Shown in pieces: positions 38,637 through 48,943 of a stretch of 64,000 bases of DNA. The notes beneath the pieces were generated by a model. It was not told where the DNA came from. It made no database searches and worked only from the letters and a program-made list of their open reading frames with translations. Position numbers and translations under genes: made by a program. Numbering within the stretch: position 1 is the first letter of the stretch; each line of letters starts with the position of its first letter. The DNA is taken from assembly GCF_002938435.1 (NCBI RefSeq), contig NZ_POQT01000007.1, positions 107,927 through 171,926 of the forward strand, in the 5' to 3' direction. Source of the stretch: Blastococcus saxobsidens (GTDB lineage Bacteria > Actinomycetota > Actinomycetes > Mycobacteriales > Geodermatophilaceae).

Positions 38637-39080
38637 TCAGATGCGGTTCGTGCTGCCCCCGGCCGCGCCGATCTTCTCGGCGGCGGACGAGGAGAAGGCG
38701 TGCGCGTGGACGTCGACCTTCACGCCGCCCAGGTCGCCGGTGCCGAGCACCTTGACCGGGTGGCCGCGACGGACCGCGCCGGCCTCCACGAGGGTGTCCG
38801 GGTCGACCAGACCACCCTGCGGGAAGAGCGCCGCGATGCGGTCGAGGTTGACGACCTGGAACACGACCTTGTTGTTGTTCTTGAAGCCCGAGAGCTTGGG
38901 CAGCCGCATGTGCAGCGGGGTCTGCCCACCCTCGAACCGCGCGTGCGTGTTGCCCCGCGCGCCGGTGCCCTTGGTACCGCGACCGGCCGTCTTGCCCTTG
39001 GAGCCCTCACCGCGACCCACGCGGGTCTTGGGGGTGTGGGCGCCCTTGGCCGGGCGGAGGTGGTGGACCTTCAGAGTCAT
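38637..39080 (-). CDS. rplO: 50S ribosomal protein L15
   Basis: A 147-residue late-assembly protein. It has [36 protein letters not shown] at the N-terminus, [20 protein letters not shown], and [25 protein letters not shown] at the C-terminus. It follows rpmD by 12 bases in the spc cluster. Confidence 0.97.
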   Translation of the reverse strand: MTLKVHHLRPAKGAHTPKTRVGRGEGSKGKTAGRGTKGTGARGNTHARFEGGQTPLHMRLPKLSGFKNNNKVVFQVVNLDRIAALFPQGGLVDPDTLVEAGAVRRGHPVKVLGTGDLGGVKVDVHAHAFSSSAAEKIGAAGGSTNRI

Positions 39081-39092
39081 GGCGAGTATTCC

Positions 39093-39272
39093 TCAGACCT
39101 CTTCGACGGTGACCAGGTGCGGCACCGTTGCGACCATCCCGCGGATCTCGGGACGGTCCTCCTGGACGACCGAGTCGTTGATCTTCTTCAGGCCCAGCGA
39201 ACGCAGCGTCTGGCGCTGGTTGGGCTTGGTCCCGATCGCGGACTTGACCTGGGTGACCTTCAGCTGCGTCAT
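39093..39272 (-). CDS. rpmD: 50S ribosomal protein L30
   Basis: A 59-residue protein with [30 protein letters not shown] and the [13 protein letters not shown] ending. ATG 39272 gives the family N-terminus and begins next to the rpsE stop; the longer in-frame reading runs into rpsE and was rejected. Confidence 0.96.
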   Translation of the reverse strand: MTQLKVTQVKSAIGTKPNQRQTLRSLGLKKINDSVVQEDRPEIRGMVATVPHLVTVEEV

Positions 39273-39273
39273 C

Positions 39274-39888
39274 TCAGACCCCCTGACCCGCACGGGCACG
39301 GAGCATGGCGGCCGGGGCGACGTCCTCGAGGGGCAGGCCGCGGCGAGCCGCGATCTCCTCGGGGCGGACGAGGTCCTTCAGCGCCTGCATCGTGGCGTGC
39401 ACGATGTTGATCGGGTTCGACGACCCGAGGCTCTTGGAGAGCACGTCGTGGATACCGGCGCACTCCAGCACGGCGCGCACCGGACCACCGGCGATGACAC
39501 CGGTACCGGGGCTGGCCGGCTTCAGGAGCACGACACCGGCCGCCGCCTCACCCTGCACGGGGTGCGGGATGGTGCTGGCGATGCGCGGCACCTTGTAGAA
39601 GTGCTTCTTGGCCTCCTCGACACCCTTGGCGATCGCCGCGGGCACCTCCTTGGCCTTGCCGTAACCGACGCCCACGGTGCCGTCACCGTCGCCCACGATC
39701 ACCAGGGCGGTGAAGCTGAAGCGCCGACCACCCTTGACGACCTTGGACACGCGGTTGATGGCGACCACGCGCTCGATGTAGTTGCTCTTCTCGGCGGGAG
39801 CGCCTCCGGGGCCCCGCCCGCCGTCACGACGGTCGCGGCGGTCGTTACCGCCGCCGGCGCCGCCGCCGCGTCGCTGTGGTCCTGGCAT
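39274..39888 (-). CDS. rpsE: 30S ribosomal protein S5
   Basis: A 204-residue protein at the mRNA entry and accuracy centre. The core has [46 protein letters not shown], and [22 protein letters not shown]. An N-terminal Gly/Arg-rich extension of about 30 residues precedes it, common in actinobacteria. It begins 49 bases downstream of rplR. Confidence 0.97.
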   Translation of the reverse strand: MPGPQRRGGGAGGGNDRRDRRDGGRGPGGAPAEKSNYIERVVAINRVSKVVKGGRRFSFTALVIVGDGDGTVGVGYGKAKEVPAAIAKGVEEAKKHFYKVPRIASTIPHPVQGEAAAGVVLLKPASPGTGVIAGGPVRAVLECAGIHDVLSKSLGSSNPINIVHATMQALKDLVRPEEIAARRGLPLEDVAPAAMLRARAGQGV

Positions 39889-39937
39889 CAGACGTCCCTC
39901 TCGATCTGCTCGTTCGTGCTGCTACGGGTGGCGGGCA

Positions 39938-40345
39938 TCAGAAGTCCAGCCCACCCTCACGGGCACCGTCGGCCAGGGCGGCGATGCGCCCCGCGTACCG
40001 GTTGCCACCACGGTCGAGGACGACGGCGGTGAAGCCGGCGGCCTTCGCGCGCTCGGCGATGAGCGCACCCACCTGACGGGCGAGGGCCGACTTGTCGCCC
40101 TCGGCGCCACGCAGGCTGGCGTCCATCGTGGAGGCACTGGCCACCGTGCGACCGACGGTGTCGTCGATGAGCTGCACGTGGATGTGCCGCGAGCTGCGCT
40201 TGACCGCCAGGCGCGGACGCTCCGGCGTGCCGGTGACCCGCTTGCGCAGCCGGTTGTGACGGCGGAGCCGCGAGACGCGGCGCGCCGTGCTGATGTCGGT
40301 TCCGACGGGCTTGTGGACCCGAACGGCCTTCTCTGCCTGAGCCAT
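39938..40345 (-). CDS. rplR: 50S ribosomal protein L18
   Basis: A 135-residue 5S rRNA-binding protein. It has [42 protein letters not shown] and the C-terminal FDRGG-like [31 protein letters not shown] 40345 shares a base with the rplF stop; a GTG one codon upstream (40348) is also possible. Either way it is translationally coupled to rplF. Confidence 0.96.
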   Translation of the reverse strand: MAQAEKAVRVHKPVGTDISTARRVSRLRRHNRLRKRVTGTPERPRLAVKRSSRHIHVQLIDDTVGRTVASASTMDASLRGAEGDKSALARQVGALIAERAKAAGFTAVVLDRGGNRYAGRIAALADGAREGGLDF

Positions 40346-40884
40346 CACTTACCCGTCTTCCCGACCTTGCGCTTGACGACCTCGCCCTGGTACCGCACAC
40401 CCTTGCCCTTGTACGGGTCGGGCTTGCGGATCTTGCGGATCTTGGCTGCGACCTCGCCGACCAGCTGCTTGTCGATGCCGCTGACCCGCAGGCGGGTCGG
40501 GGACTCGACGGCGAAGGTGATGCCCTCGGGCGCCTCCACCGGAACCGGGTGGCTGAAGCCCAGGGCGAACTCGAGGTTCGAGCCGCGCGCCTGGACGCGG
40601 TAGCCGACGCCGACGATCTCGAGGGTCTTGGTGTAGCCCTCGGTGACGCCGGTGATCATGTTGGCGATCAGAGTCCGGGACAGCCCGTGGAGGGCCCGGT
40701 TCTGCCGCTCGTCGTTCGGCCGCTGCACCAGCAGCGCGCCGTCGTCGCTGCGCTCCACCGTGATGGGCGCCGCGACCGTGTGCGAGAGGGCACCCTTGGG
40801 GCCCTTCACGTTCACCGTCTGGCCGTCGATGGCGATGTCCACGCCACCCGGCACGGGAATCGGGAGTCGTCCGATCCGTGACAT
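40345..40884 (-). CDS. rplF: 50S ribosomal protein L6
   Basis: A 179-residue protein near the factor-binding site. It has [20 protein letters not shown] at the N-terminus and the signature [27 protein letters not shown] at the C-terminus. It follows rpsH by 12 bases and overlaps rplR. Confidence 0.97.
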   Translation of the reverse strand: MSRIGRLPIPVPGGVDIAIDGQTVNVKGPKGALSHTVAAPITVERSDDGALLVQRPNDERQNRALHGLSRTLIANMITGVTEGYTKTLEIVGVGYRVQARGSNLEFALGFSHPVPVEAPEGITFAVESPTRLRVSGIDKQLVGEVAAKIRKIRKPDPYKGKGVRYQGEVVKRKVGKTGK

Positions 40885-40896
40885 CTCGCTCGCCCC

Positions 40897-41307
40897 TTAC
40901 CAGACGTAGGCGAGGACTTCCCCACCTACGCCCTTCTTGTTCGCCTGCTTGTCGGTCAGCAGCCCGGTCGAGGTCGAGATGATCGCCACGCCGAGACCGC
41001 CGAGCACCTTGGGCAGGGCCGTGGACTTCGCGTACACCCGCAGACCGGGCTTGGAGACCCGGCGCACGCCGGCGATGCTCCGCTCACGGTTGGGGCCGTA
41101 CTTCAGGTCGATCACGAGCTGCTTGAAGGTGTGGCCGTCCTTCTCGACGTCGTTGACGGTCCAGCCGGCGATGTAGCCCTCCTGCTGGAGGATCTCGGCG
41201 ATGTGCGTCTTCAACTTCGACGACGGCATGGACGCTGAGTCGTGGTACGCCTGGTTGGCGTTACGCAGACGCGTCAGCATGTCCGCGATCGGGTCGGTCA
41301 TCGTCAT
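40897..41307 (-). CDS. rpsH: 30S ribosomal protein S8
   Basis: A 136-residue 16S-binding assembly protein. It has [69 protein letters not shown] and the terminal [12 protein letters not shown] 41307 is used; a second ATG lies two codons downstream. S8 represses the spc operon in E. coli by binding mRNA; no matching site was recognised here. Confidence 0.97.
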   Translation of the reverse strand: MTMTDPIADMLTRLRNANQAYHDSASMPSSKLKTHIAEILQQEGYIAGWTVNDVEKDGHTFKQLVIDLKYGPNRERSIAGVRRVSKPGLRVYAKSTALPKVLGGLGVAIISTSTGLLTDKQANKKGVGGEVLAYVW

Positions 41308-41403
41308 GGCGTGTGGTGCCTCTCTCGCCGCGGTTCCTCATGCGCTGGGTCTTTCGAGACTTGGCGCTGGGCCTCTCGGCGATCGGTGGTGCTACTGAAA
41401 GGG

Positions 41404-41469
41404 ATGGAACGGCCCGGCCGCAGGGCCCCAGGCACGCGGAGCGTGTCCTGGGGAGCGGCCGGGTCCTTC
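41404..41469 (-). repeat. Intergenic hairpin repeat, family A copy 5
   Basis: On the minus strand the element includes the rpsN stop itself: TGAAGGACCCGGCCGC ... GCGGCCGGGCCGTTCCATC. The long stem brackets a second inverted repeat (ccccaggcacgc/gcgtgtcctgggg). It lies inside the spc cluster, between rpsN and rpsH. Confidence 0.65.
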
Positions 41470-41653
41470 ACCAGCTGGACTTCTTGACGCCGGGGAGCTC
41501 CCCGGCGTGCGCCATCTCCCGCAGGCAGATCCGGCACAGGCCGAACTTGCGGAAGACGGAGTGCGGGCGACCGCACCGCTGGCAGCGGGTGTAACCGCGG
41601 ACCGCGAACTTCGGCTTGCGGGCCGCCTTCTGGATCAGAGCCTTCTTGGCCAT
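41468..41653 (-). CDS. rpsN: 30S ribosomal protein S14, type Z
   Basis: A 61-residue S14 of the short zinc-binding type, with ligands C24, C27, C40 and C43 (CQRC and CRIC). It has [21 protein letters not shown] and [17 protein letters not shown]. The ATG at 41653 lies 19 bases after the rplE stop. Its stop codon is part of a family A repeat. Confidence 0.97.
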   Translation of the reverse strand: MAKKALIQKAARKPKFAVRGYTRCQRCGRPHSVFRKFGLCRICLREMAHAGELPGVKKSSW

Positions 41654-41672
41654 CTGTCTCTCCTGCCCCGGC

Positions 41673-42257
41673 TCAGCGGGTCGTGTTCACGACGGTCAGG
41701 CCGGCGAAGGGGAACCCGAGCTGGCGGAGCAGCTCGCGACCCTCCTCGTCGGTCGTGGCGGTGGTGACCAGCGTGATGTCCATACCGCGCTGCCGGTCGA
41801 TCTTGTCGACGTCGATCTCGCGGAACATCGACTGCTCGGTCAGGCCGAACGTGTAGTTGCCGTGGCCGTCGAACTGCTTGGCGGACAGCCCGCGGAAGTC
41901 GCGGATGCGCGGCAGCGCCAGGGCCAGCAGGCGGTCCAGGAACTCCCACATGCGGTCACCGCGGAGGGTGACCTTCGCGCCGATCGGCATGCCCTCGCGC
42001 AGCTTGAACTGCGCGATGGACTTGCGGGCCCGGACGACGGCCGGCTTCTGGCCGGTGATGGCGGTGAGGTCGCGGACCGCGCCGTCCATCAGCTTGGCGT
42101 CACGGGTGGCCTCGCCGACGCCCATGTTGACCACGATCTTGGTCAGACGCGGGATCTGCATGACGTTCTCGTAGCCGAACTCCGACTGGAGTGCGGGCAC
42201 GATCGCCTCGCGGTAGTACGAGAGCATGCGGGGCAGCTCACGGGTGGGTGCGCTCAT
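41673..42257 (-). CDS. rplE: 50S ribosomal protein L5
   Basis: A 194-residue 5S rRNA-binding protein of the central protuberance. It has [62 protein letters not shown] and [13 protein letters not shown]. It follows rplX by 4 bases. Confidence 0.97.
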   Translation of the reverse strand: MSAPTRELPRMLSYYREAIVPALQSEFGYENVMQIPRLTKIVVNMGVGEATRDAKLMDGAVRDLTAITGQKPAVVRARKSIAQFKLREGMPIGAKVTLRGDRMWEFLDRLLALALPRIRDFRGLSAKQFDGHGNYTFGLTEQSMFREIDVDKIDRQRGMDITLVTTATTDEEGRELLRQLGFPFAGLTVVNTTR

Positions 42258-42261
42258 GAGG

Positions 42262-42597
42262 TCAGAGGTCCTTACCGGTGCGCCGCGAGACCCGGATGCT
42301 GCGGCCTTCCTCGTCCTTGCGGAAACCGACCCGGGTCGGCTTGTCCTCGGAGTCGATCACCATCACGTTGCTCACGTGGATGCGGGCCTCCTGCGTGACG
42401 ATCCCGCCCTGCTGGGCGCCGCGCTGCGTCGAGCTGATGCGGGTGTGCTTCTTCACCCGGCCGACGCCCTCCACCAGGACCTTCTGGTCCTTCGGGTAGG
42501 CGGCGATGACCCGGCCCTTCGCGCCCTTGTCCTTGCCGGACAGCACGAGGACGGTGTCGCCCTTCTTGACCTTCATCGACGGCGTCTTGTCCGCCAT
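42262..42597 (-). CDS. rplX: 50S ribosomal protein L24
   Basis: A 111-residue assembly-initiating protein with a KOW motif: [24 protein letters not shown]. Also [42 protein letters not shown] 42597 was preferred because GGAGGT lies 9 bases upstream; the GTG at 42603 overlapping the rplN stop is the alternative. Confidence 0.96.
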   Translation of the reverse strand: MADKTPSMKVKKGDTVLVLSGKDKGAKGRVIAAYPKDQKVLVEGVGRVKKHTRISSTQRGAQQGGIVTQEARIHVSNVMVIDSEDKPTRVGFRKDEEGRSIRVSRRTGKDL

Positions 42598-42599
42598 GA

Positions 42600-42968
42600 T
42601 CACAGCACCTCCGGCGCGAGCGAGATGATCCGCATGAAGCGCTTGTCGCGGAGCTCACGTCCGACGGGGCCGAAGATGCGCGTCCCGCGCGGGTCGCCGC
42701 TGTCGCGGATGATGACCGCGGCGTTCTCGTCGAAACGGATGTAGGAGCCGTCCGGACGACGGCGCTCCTTCACCGTGCGGACGATGACGGCCTTGACCAC
42801 ATCGCCCTTCTTGACGCCGGCACCGGGCAGCGCGTCCTTGACGGTGCCGACGATGACGTCACCGATGCCTGCGTAGCGTCGCCCGGAACCGCCGAGCACC
42901 CGGATGCAGAGGATCTCCTTCGCACCGGTGTTGTCGGCGACCCGCAGTCGCGACTCCTGCTGGATCAC
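42600..42968 (-). CDS. rplN: 50S ribosomal protein L14
   Basis: A 122-residue interface protein. It has [48 protein letters not shown] and [29 protein letters not shown]. The GTG at 42968 has GGGAGTAGGC upstream. The 222-base gap before it holds a strong terminator hairpin after rpsQ, so rplN is probably the first gene of a separate spc transcript. Confidence 0.97.
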   Translation of the reverse strand: MIQQESRLRVADNTGAKEILCIRVLGGSGRRYAGIGDVIVGTVKDALPGAGVKKGDVVKAVIVRTVKERRRPDGSYIRFDENAAVIIRDSGDPRGTRIFGPVGRELRDKRFMRIISLAPEVL

Positions 42969-43036
42969 GCCTACTCCCAAATCTTGTTGTGACAGCCGGG
43001 CCGGAACGGTGAACCGGCTGTCCGGCACCCGCGTGC

Positions 43037-43070
43037 GGACGCACCGGCGGCTGAGGCCGCCGGTGCGTCC
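43037..43070 (-). terminator. Terminator-like hairpin between rpsQ and rplN
   Basis: A perfect 14-bp stem (43037-43050 with 43057-43070) and a 6-base loop lie about 120 bases downstream of rpsQ. It divides the S10 cluster from the spc cluster. The 70 bases between it and rplN should contain the spc promoter, though no clear hexamers were found. Confidence 0.65.
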
Positions 43071-43190
43071 GAGGCACGGGTACCGGGATGCGGCGCGCAC
43101 CCGAGGGGCGCGCCAGTCGTCCAGCCTACTCGCTGCTGCTGGACGTGCGCGAGGCGGCCCCGGGGGCCACCGCACGCCGTGCTGCTGGGG

Positions 43191-43481
43191 TTACTTGGCC
43201 TTCTCGATGACCTGCACGAGCCGCCAGCGCTTGGTGGCGGACATCGGACGGGTCTCCATGATCTGCACGCGGTCGCCGATGCCGGCGACCCCCTGCTCGT
43301 CGTGGGCCTTGAGCTTGCTGGTCCGGCGGATGACCTTGGCGTACAGGCCGTGCTTCACGCGGTCCTCGACCTCGACGACGATGGTCTTCTCCATCTTGTC
43401 GCTGACGACGAGGCCCTCACGGACCTTGCGGTAGCCACGGCCGGCCAGGCCGGGGCCGGTCGACTCCTGGGTCTCGCTCAT
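43191..43481 (-). CDS. rpsQ: 30S ribosomal protein S17
   Basis: A 96-residue OB-fold 16S-binding protein with [75 protein letters not shown]. It overlaps rpmC by an ATGA junction and is the last gene of the S10 cluster. Confidence 0.97.
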   Translation of the reverse strand: MSETQESTGPGLAGRGYRKVREGLVVSDKMEKTIVVEVEDRVKHGLYAKVIRRTSKLKAHDEQGVAGIGDRVQIMETRPMSATKRWRLVQVIEKAK

Positions 43482-43711
43482 GCCACACCCTCGTTCGGGG
43501 CGACCGAGAGACCCAGCTCGCGCTCGCGCATGATCGTGTAGATCCGGGCGATGTCGCGGCGGACGGTCTGCAGTCGCCGGTTGTTGTCCAGCTGGCCGGT
43601 GGCCACCTGGAACCGCAGGTTGAACAGTTCTTCCTTGGACTCGCGCAGCCGCGCAGCGAGCTCGTCAGCAGAGAGCTCGCGCAGCTCGGGAGCGGTCAGA
43701 CCGGCGGCCAT
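43478..43711 (-). CDS. rpmC: 50S ribosomal protein L29
   Basis: A 77-residue helical hairpin at the peptide exit tunnel, where chaperones and SRP dock. It has [51 protein letters not shown] 43711 shares a base with the rplP stop; a GTG one codon upstream is also possible. Confidence 0.96.
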   Translation of the reverse strand: MAAGLTAPELRELSADELAARLRESKEELFNLRFQVATGQLDNNRRLQTVRRDIARIYTIMRERELGLSVAPNEGVA

Positions 43712-44127
43712 CACACTTCTCCTTCACGCGTGATGAAGCGGCACTTCATCGGCAGCTTGTGGATCGCGCGGCGCATGGCCTCGCGGGCCACGGGCTCGGC
43801 GACACCGGACAGCTCGAACAGGACGCGGCCGGGCTTGACGTTGGCCACCCACCACTCCGGGGAACCCTTGCCAGAACCCATGCGGGTCTCGGCCGGCTTC
43901 TTCGTGAGCGGACGGTCCGGGTAGATCGAGATCCAGACCTTGCCGCCACGGCGGATGTGCCGCGTCATGGCGATACGGGCGGACTCGATCTGCCGGTTGG
44001 TGACGTACGCCGGCTCCAGGGCCTGGATGGCGAACTCACCGAAGTTGATCTCGGTGCCGCCCTTGGCCCGGCCGGAGCGGCTCGGGTGGTGCTGCTTGCG
44101 GTGCTTGACGCGCCGTGGGATGAGCAT
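43711..44127 (-). CDS. rplP: 50S ribosomal protein L16
   Basis: A 138-residue protein at the peptidyl-transferase centre and A-site finger. It has [64 protein letters not shown] and [29 protein letters not shown] 44127 lies 4 bases after the rpsC stop. Confidence 0.97.
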   Translation of the reverse strand: MLIPRRVKHRKQHHPSRSGRAKGGTEINFGEFAIQALEPAYVTNRQIESARIAMTRHIRRGGKVWISIYPDRPLTKKPAETRMGSGKGSPEWWVANVKPGRVLFELSGVAEPVAREAMRRAIHKLPMKCRFITREGEV

Positions 44128-44131
44128 GGCG

Positions 44132-45058
44132 TCAGGCCCCCTGTTCCGGACTCGTGTTCTCGGTGGCCGTGGTCTCGGCGGCCGCGGTGGCCTCCGGGCC
44201 GGCGGCCTCGGCGACGGTCTGCTCGGGCGCGACCTCACCGGACGTCTGGGCGACGACGGCCTCGGGGGCCTCCTCGACCGGACCGGTGGAGGACTCGACG
44301 GCGGCGCGACCGGCCTCGGTCCCACCGGCGGTCGTGCCCGACGAGCCGGAACGGCGCTGCGGGCGCTGGGCCCGCTCGCGACGCTGCTGACGGTCGGCCA
44401 GCGCCTCGAGGGCGGCACGCTCGGCCCGGGAGCCGCTCACGTCACCCTTGTAGATCCACACCTTGACGCCGATGCGACCGAAGGTCGTGCGGGCCTCGTA
44501 GATGCCGTAGTCGATGTTGGCGCGCAGCGTGTGCAGGGGCACGCGGCCCTCGCGGTAGAACTCCGAGCGGCTCATCTCGGTACCACCGAGACGGCCGGAG
44601 CACTGCACCCGGATGCCCTTGACCTGCGGGCTCCGCTGCGCGGACTGCATCGCCTTGCGCATGGCGCGGCGGAAGCTGACCCGGCTGGAGAGCTGCTCCG
44701 CCACGCCCTGGGCGACCAGCTGCGCGTCGGACTCGGGGTTCTTCACCTCGAGGATGTTCAGCTGCACCTGCTTGCCGGTCAGCTTCTCCAGTTCGCCACG
44801 GATGCGGTCGGCCTCCGCACCGCGACGGCCGATGACGATGCCCGGCCGCGCGGTGTGGATGTCGACGCGGACCCGGTCGCGGGTGCGCTCGATCTCGACC
44901 TTGGAGATGCCGGCCCGCTCCATGCCCTTGGACATGAGCTTGCGGATCGCGACGTCTTCCTTGACGTAGTCCTTGTACAGCTTGTCCGCGTACCACCGGG
45001 ACTTGTAGTCGGTGGTGATCCCGAGTCGGAACCCGTGCGGGTTGACCTTCTGACCCAC
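44132..45058 (-). CDS. rpsC: 30S ribosomal protein S3 with extended tail
   Basis: A 308-residue mRNA-entry protein; the usual length is 210-280. The KH domain (about 38-106) has [42 protein letters not shown] in order, and the C-terminal core has [17 protein letters not shown] [34 protein letters not shown]. From about residue 225 it continues as a basic, then acidic Ala/Glu/Thr-rich disordered tail of about 80 residues. The GTG at 45058 overlaps the rplV stop. Confidence 0.97.
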   Translation of the reverse strand: MGQKVNPHGFRLGITTDYKSRWYADKLYKDYVKEDVAIRKLMSKGMERAGISKVEIERTRDRVRVDIHTARPGIVIGRRGAEADRIRGELEKLTGKQVQLNILEVKNPESDAQLVAQGVAEQLSSRVSFRRAMRKAMQSAQRSPQVKGIRVQCSGRLGGTEMSRSEFYREGRVPLHTLRANIDYGIYEARTTFGRIGVKVWIYKGDVSGSRAERAALEALADRQQRRERAQRPQRRSGSSGTTAGGTEAGRAAVESSTGPVEEAPEAVVAQTSGEVAPEQTVAEAAGPEATAAAETTATENTSPEQGA

Positions 45059-45522
45059 TAGCGGGTCCCTCCCCTCGTGTTGTTCGTCTGCTGCGTGGCC
45101 GGGCCCGACATGCCGGTGTCCCGGCGCGCCTTGCGCGACTTCTGCGCGAGGACGTCGCTGGTGGCGACCTCGCTCACCTCGACGGTGATGTGGCTGGTCC
45201 GCTTGTTGATGCGGAACGCCCGACCCTGCGCACGCGGACGGATCCGCTTGAGCGTGGGGCCCTCGTCGACGTAGGCGGCGCTGACCACGAGTGCAGCCGG
45301 GTCCAGCTGCAGGTTGTGCTCGGCGTTGGCCACCGCGCTGGCGACCACCTTGGCCACCGGCTCGCTGGCGGACTGCGGGGCGAACCGCAGCAGCGCCAGG
45401 GCCTCATCGGTCGGCAGGTAGCGGATCAGGTCCACCACCCGGCGGGCCTTCATGGGGGTCACTCGGACGAACCGGGCCGTAGCCCGGGCGACCGGCGCCT
45501 CCTGTCCCAACTGGGAAGTCAT
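45058..45522 (-). CDS. rplV: 50S ribosomal protein L22
   Basis: A 154-residue exit-tunnel protein. It has [36 protein letters not shown] and the tunnel-loop region [27 protein letters not shown] short Lys/Arg then Asn/Thr-rich tail follows. It is 20 bases downstream of rpsS. Confidence 0.97.
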   Translation of the reverse strand: MTSQLGQEAPVARATARFVRVTPMKARRVVDLIRYLPTDEALALLRFAPQSASEPVAKVVASAVANAEHNLQLDPAALVVSAAYVDEGPTLKRIRPRAQGRAFRINKRTSHITVEVSEVATSDVLAQKSRKARRDTGMSGPATQQTNNTRGGTR

Positions 45523-45542
45523 CTGAATCTCTCTCTACCTGG

Positions 45543-45824
45543 TCAGCCCCGCCGCGAGCGGCGGTCGTCCTTGATGTGCCCACGGAAGGTGCGCGTGGGA
45601 GCGAACTCGCCGAGCTTGTGCCCGACCATCGCCTCGGTCACGAACACCGGGACGTGCTTGCGGCCGTCGTGCACCGCGAGGGTGTGACCCAGCATGTCCG
45701 GGATGATCGTCGAACGGCGTGACCAGGTACGGATCACGTTCTTGGTGCCCTTTTCGTTCTGCGCGTCCACCTTCTTGAGCAGGTGGTCGTCGACGAACGG
45801 GCCCTTCTTCAGGCTGCGTGGCAT
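45543..45824 (-). CDS. rpsS: 30S ribosomal protein S19
   Basis: A 93-residue head protein. It is canonical throughout: [81 protein letters not shown]. It lies 23 bases downstream of rplB. Confidence 0.97.
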   Translation of the reverse strand: MPRSLKKGPFVDDHLLKKVDAQNEKGTKNVIRTWSRRSTIIPDMLGHTLAVHDGRKHVPVFVTEAMVGHKLGEFAPTRTFRGHIKDDRRSRRG

Positions 45825-45847
45825 GTCTGTCGGACTCCTCTACCCGC

Positions 45848-46681
45848 TCAGCGCTTCTTGTTTGTGCGCCGGCGGCGCACGATCAGGGCGTCACTGGCCT
45901 TCCGCTTGCGCGTCCGGCCCTCCGGCTTGCCCTTCGGGTTCACCGGGTGGCGACCACCGGAGGTCTTGCCCTCACCACCACCGTGCGGGTGGTCCACCGG
46001 GTTCATGGCCACACCACGGACGGTCGGGCGCTTGCCTTTCCACCGCATGCGGCCGGCCTTGCCCCAGTTGATGTTGGACTGCTCGGCATTGCCCACCTCG
46101 CCGATCGTGGCGCGGCAGCGCACGTCGACGTTGCGGATCTCGCCCGACGGCATGCGCAGCTGCGCGAACCGGCCCTCACGGGCGACCAGCTGGACGCTGG
46201 TCCCGGCCGAGCGGGCGATCTTCGCCCCGCCACCGGGACGGAGCTCGATGGCGTGAACCACCGTGCCGACCGGGATGTTCCGCAGCGGCAGGTTGTTGCC
46301 CGGCTTGATGTCGGCCGCGGGGCCGCACTCCACCGTGTCGCCCTGCTTCAGGCGGGCCGGCGCGATGATGTAGCGCTTCTCGCCGTCGGCGAAGTGCAGG
46401 AGCGCGATCCGCGACGTGCGGTTGGGGTCGTACTCGATGTGCGCGACCTTGGCCGGCACACCGTCCTTGTCGGCCCGGCGGAAGTCGATGAGCCGGTACG
46501 CGCGCTTGTGACCACCGCCCTGGTGACGAGCGGTGACCTTCCCGTGCACGTTGCGCCCGCCCCGACCGTGCAGCGGTCGGACCAGCGACTTCTCGGGGTG
46601 GTCGCGGGTGACCTCGGCGAAGTCGGCGACGCTGGAGCCGCGGCGGCCCGGCGTCGTCGGCTTGTACTTGCGGATAGCCAT
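45848..46681 (-). CDS. rplB: 50S ribosomal protein L2
   Basis: A 277-residue protein essential for subunit joining and peptidyl transfer. It has [49 protein letters not shown], the [20 protein letters not shown] segment and the catalytic-centre motif [24 protein letters not shown]. The basic C-terminus [19 protein letters not shown] is typical. Confidence 0.98.
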   Translation of the reverse strand: MAIRKYKPTTPGRRGSSVADFAEVTRDHPEKSLVRPLHGRGGRNVHGKVTARHQGGGHKRAYRLIDFRRADKDGVPAKVAHIEYDPNRTSRIALLHFADGEKRYIIAPARLKQGDTVECGPAADIKPGNNLPLRNIPVGTVVHAIELRPGGGAKIARSAGTSVQLVAREGRFAQLRMPSGEIRNVDVRCRATIGEVGNAEQSNINWGKAGRMRWKGKRPTVRGVAMNPVDHPHGGGEGKTSGGRHPVNPKGKPEGRTRKRKASDALIVRRRRTNKKR

Positions 46682-46757
46682 TGCTGACTCAGTCCCTGTC
46701 TTCTATCTCTGGTCCGTGGGTCCGGGGGTGGCGGGGTGGGCGGGTGCCCAGCCGCGC

Positions 46758-47060
46758 TCAGGCGCCCGGGCCCCCGAAGATCTCGATGCGGTCGCCCGCG
46801 GCCAGCGACACGATGGCGCGCTTGGTGTCCTTGCGCTTGCCCATCTGTGCACCCCGGCTGCGCTTGCGCTTGCCCTGGCGGTTGATCGTGTTCACGCCGA
46901 GGACCTTCACCTTGAAGATCTGCTCGACCGCGATCTTGATCTGCGTCTTGTTGGCCTCCGGCAGCACGATGAACGTGTACTGGTTGGCCTCGAGGAGCCC
47001 GTAGCTCTTCTCGGAGATGACCGGGGCGAGCAGGACGTCCCGGGGGTCGCGGACGCTCAT
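46758..47060 (-). CDS. rplW: 50S ribosomal protein L23
   Basis: A 100-residue exit-tunnel protein and docking site for trigger factor. It has [61 protein letters not shown]. The ATG at 47060 overlaps the rplD stop (ATGA). It is followed by a 76-base gap to rplB. Confidence 0.97.
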   Translation of the reverse strand: MSVRDPRDVLLAPVISEKSYGLLEANQYTFIVLPEANKTQIKIAVEQIFKVKVLGVNTINRQGKRKRSRGAQMGKRKDTKRAIVSLAAGDRIEIFGGPGA

Positions 47061-47833
47061 GCCTTCTCCTCGGTGGACTCTTCGACGGTGCCCTCACCAG
47101 CGGCGGGGGCGATGGACGGGACGCCACCGGAGATCTCGTGGGTGGCGAGGTCGGGAAGGTCGACGCCGGAGCGCTTGCCCTTCGCCGGGCCGGCCACGAA
47201 CTCGGCGAGCGCGGTCTCGGTGAAGACGACCTCGTCGGACACCAGCACGTCGTAGGTGTTGAGCTGGCCGGCCTCGATGAGGTGCACCTCGGGGACGTTG
47301 CGCAGGCTGACCCAGTTGAGGACGTCGTCCCGGTCGAGGACGATCAGGACCCGCTTGGCCTGGGTCACCGCGTTCAGCGTCGCGAGAGCGGCCTTCGTCT
47401 TCGGGGCGTCGCCGTCCACGAACGCGGAGACCACGTGCACCCGGCCCTCGCGGGCCCGGTCGGAGAGGGCACCGCGCAGAGCGGCGGCCTTCATCTTCTT
47501 CGGGGTCTTCTGCTCGTAGTTGCGCGGCTGCGGGCCGTGGACCGTGCCACCGCCGGCGAACTGCGGCGCGCGGGTCGAGCCCTGACGGGCCCGGCCGGTG
47601 CCCTTCTGGCGGTACGGCTTGGCGCCACCACCGCTGACCTGGCCGCGCGTCTTGGTGGCGTGCGTGCCCTGGCGGGCCGCAGCCAGCTGGGCCACGACGA
47701 CCTGGTGCATCAGCGACACGTTCGCGCTGGCGTCGAAGAGCTCACCGGGCAGCGTCACGCTGCCGGAGGTCTCCCCTGCCGGGGTGCGGACGTCGACCTG
47801 GCGGTCGGTGCGCGTCTCGGTTGACTGGGTCAC
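47057..47833 (-). CDS. rplD: 50S ribosomal protein L4
   Basis: A 258-residue protein with the tunnel-lining loop [44 protein letters not shown]-terminal (about 25 residues) and C-terminal acidic (about 25 residues) extensions make it longer than the usual 205-220. In E. coli L4 represses the S10 operon; no leader was recognised. GTG 47833 overlaps the rplC stop. Confidence 0.97.
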   Translation of the reverse strand: MTQSTETRTDRQVDVRTPAGETSGSVTLPGELFDASANVSLMHQVVVAQLAAARQGTHATKTRGQVSGGGAKPYRQKGTGRARQGSTRAPQFAGGGTVHGPQPRNYEQKTPKKMKAAALRGALSDRAREGRVHVVSAFVDGDAPKTKAALATLNAVTQAKRVLIVLDRDDVLNWVSLRNVPEVHLIEAGQLNTYDVLVSDEVVFTETALAEFVAGPAKGKRSGVDLPDLATHEISGGVPSIAPAAGEGTVEESTEEKA

Positions 47834-48495
47834 TTGTTGTCACTCCCCACGGGGCCACCCTTGACGGCCGAGCGGACCAGCACGAGGCCGCCCTTCGGAC
47901 CCGGGATGGCGCCCTTGATCAGCAGGAGGCCGCGCTCGGCGTCCACCTTGTGGACGACCAGCGACAGGGTGGTCGTCTTGACCGCACCCATGCGACCGGC
48001 CATCTTCAGGCCCTTGAAGACGCGGCCGGGCGTCGAGGCCCCACCGATCGAGCCGGGCGACCGGTGCTTGCGCTGGGTGCCGTGCGACGCGCCGAGGCCC
48101 TTGAAGCCGTGACGCTTCATGACGCCGGCGGTGCCCTTGCCCTTGCTGGTGCCGATGACGTCGACCTTGGCCACGCCGTCGAACACGTCAGCGGTCAGCT
48201 CCTGGCCGACCGTGTAGGTGCCGGCGTCCTTCGTGCGCAGCTCCACCAGGTGGCGCCGCGGCGTCACGCCCGCCTTGGTGAAGTGCCCGCCCTCGGGACG
48301 GTTCACCTTGCGCGGGTCGATCTCACCGAAGCCGAGCTGGACGGCGGAGTAGCCGTCGACCTCGGGGGTGCGCACCTGGGTCACCACACACGGGCCCGCC
48401 TTGACGACGGTCACCGGCACGAGACGGTTGTTCTCGTCGAAAACCTGGGTCATCCCCAGCTTCTCGCCGAGGAGACCGCGAAATGTGCTCGCCAT
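47830..48495 (-). CDS. rplC: 50S ribosomal protein L3
   Basis: A 221-residue early-assembly protein whose loop reaches the peptidyl-transferase centre. It has [59 protein letters not shown] and [19 protein letters not shown]. It follows rpsJ by 15 bases. Confidence 0.97.
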   Translation of the reverse strand: MASTFRGLLGEKLGMTQVFDENNRLVPVTVVKAGPCVVTQVRTPEVDGYSAVQLGFGEIDPRKVNRPEGGHFTKAGVTPRRHLVELRTKDAGTYTVGQELTADVFDGVAKVDVIGTSKGKGTAGVMKRHGFKGLGASHGTQRKHRSPGSIGGASTPGRVFKGLKMAGRMGAVKTTTLSLVVHKVDAERGLLLIKGAIPGPKGGLVLVRSAVKGGPVGSDNK

Positions 48496-48510
48496 GTCTG
48501 CTGACTGCCC

Positions 48511-48816
48511 TTACTGAATGTTGACGTCGACCGAGGCCGGCAGGTCGATGCGCATGAGCGCGTCGACCGTCTTCGGCGTCGGGTCGAGGATGTCGATGAG
48601 CCGCTTGTGCGTGCGCATCTCGAAGTGCTCGAACGAGTCCTTGTACTTGTGCGGCGAACGGATCACCGCGTACACGTTCTTCTCCGTCGGCAGAGGCACC
48701 GGGCCGACCACACGCGCTCCGGTCTTGGTGACCGTCTCCACGATGCGCCGCGCCGAGGCGTCGATCGCCTCGTGGTCATAGGCCTTCAGCCGGATGCGGA
48801 TCTTCTGTCCCGCCAT
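48511..48816 (-). CDS. rpsJ: 30S ribosomal protein S10
   Basis: A 101-residue head protein that also serves transcription coupling as NusE. It has [75 protein letters not shown] 48816 was chosen; the longer in-frame reading covers the tuf-rpsJ gap. It is first in the S10 cluster, behind a hairpin that ends tuf. Confidence 0.97.
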   Translation of the reverse strand: MAGQKIRIRLKAYDHEAIDASARRIVETVTKTGARVVGPVPLPTEKNVYAVIRSPHKYKDSFEHFEMRTHKRLIDILDPTPKTVDALMRIDLPASVDVNIQ

Positions 48817-48905
48817 CGCTGTCTTCTGCTCCTGCCGATCGGTTGTGAAAGTTCGAGTGGGTCTGTTGACCCGGGGGCGGATCCGGGTGGGCCCGGCTCC
48901 TGGGC

Positions 48906-48934
48906 GGGCGGCGGCCGACCAGCGGCCGCCGCCC
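48906..48934 (-). terminator. Stem-loop after tuf
   Basis: gggcggcggcc (48906-48916) pairs with ggccgccgccc (48924-48934) around a 7-base loop, 10 bases past the tuf stop. It separates the str cluster from the S10 cluster. The remaining 90 bases before rpsJ show no clear promoter hexamers. Confidence 0.65.
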
Positions 48935-48943
48935 ACCAGGGTG

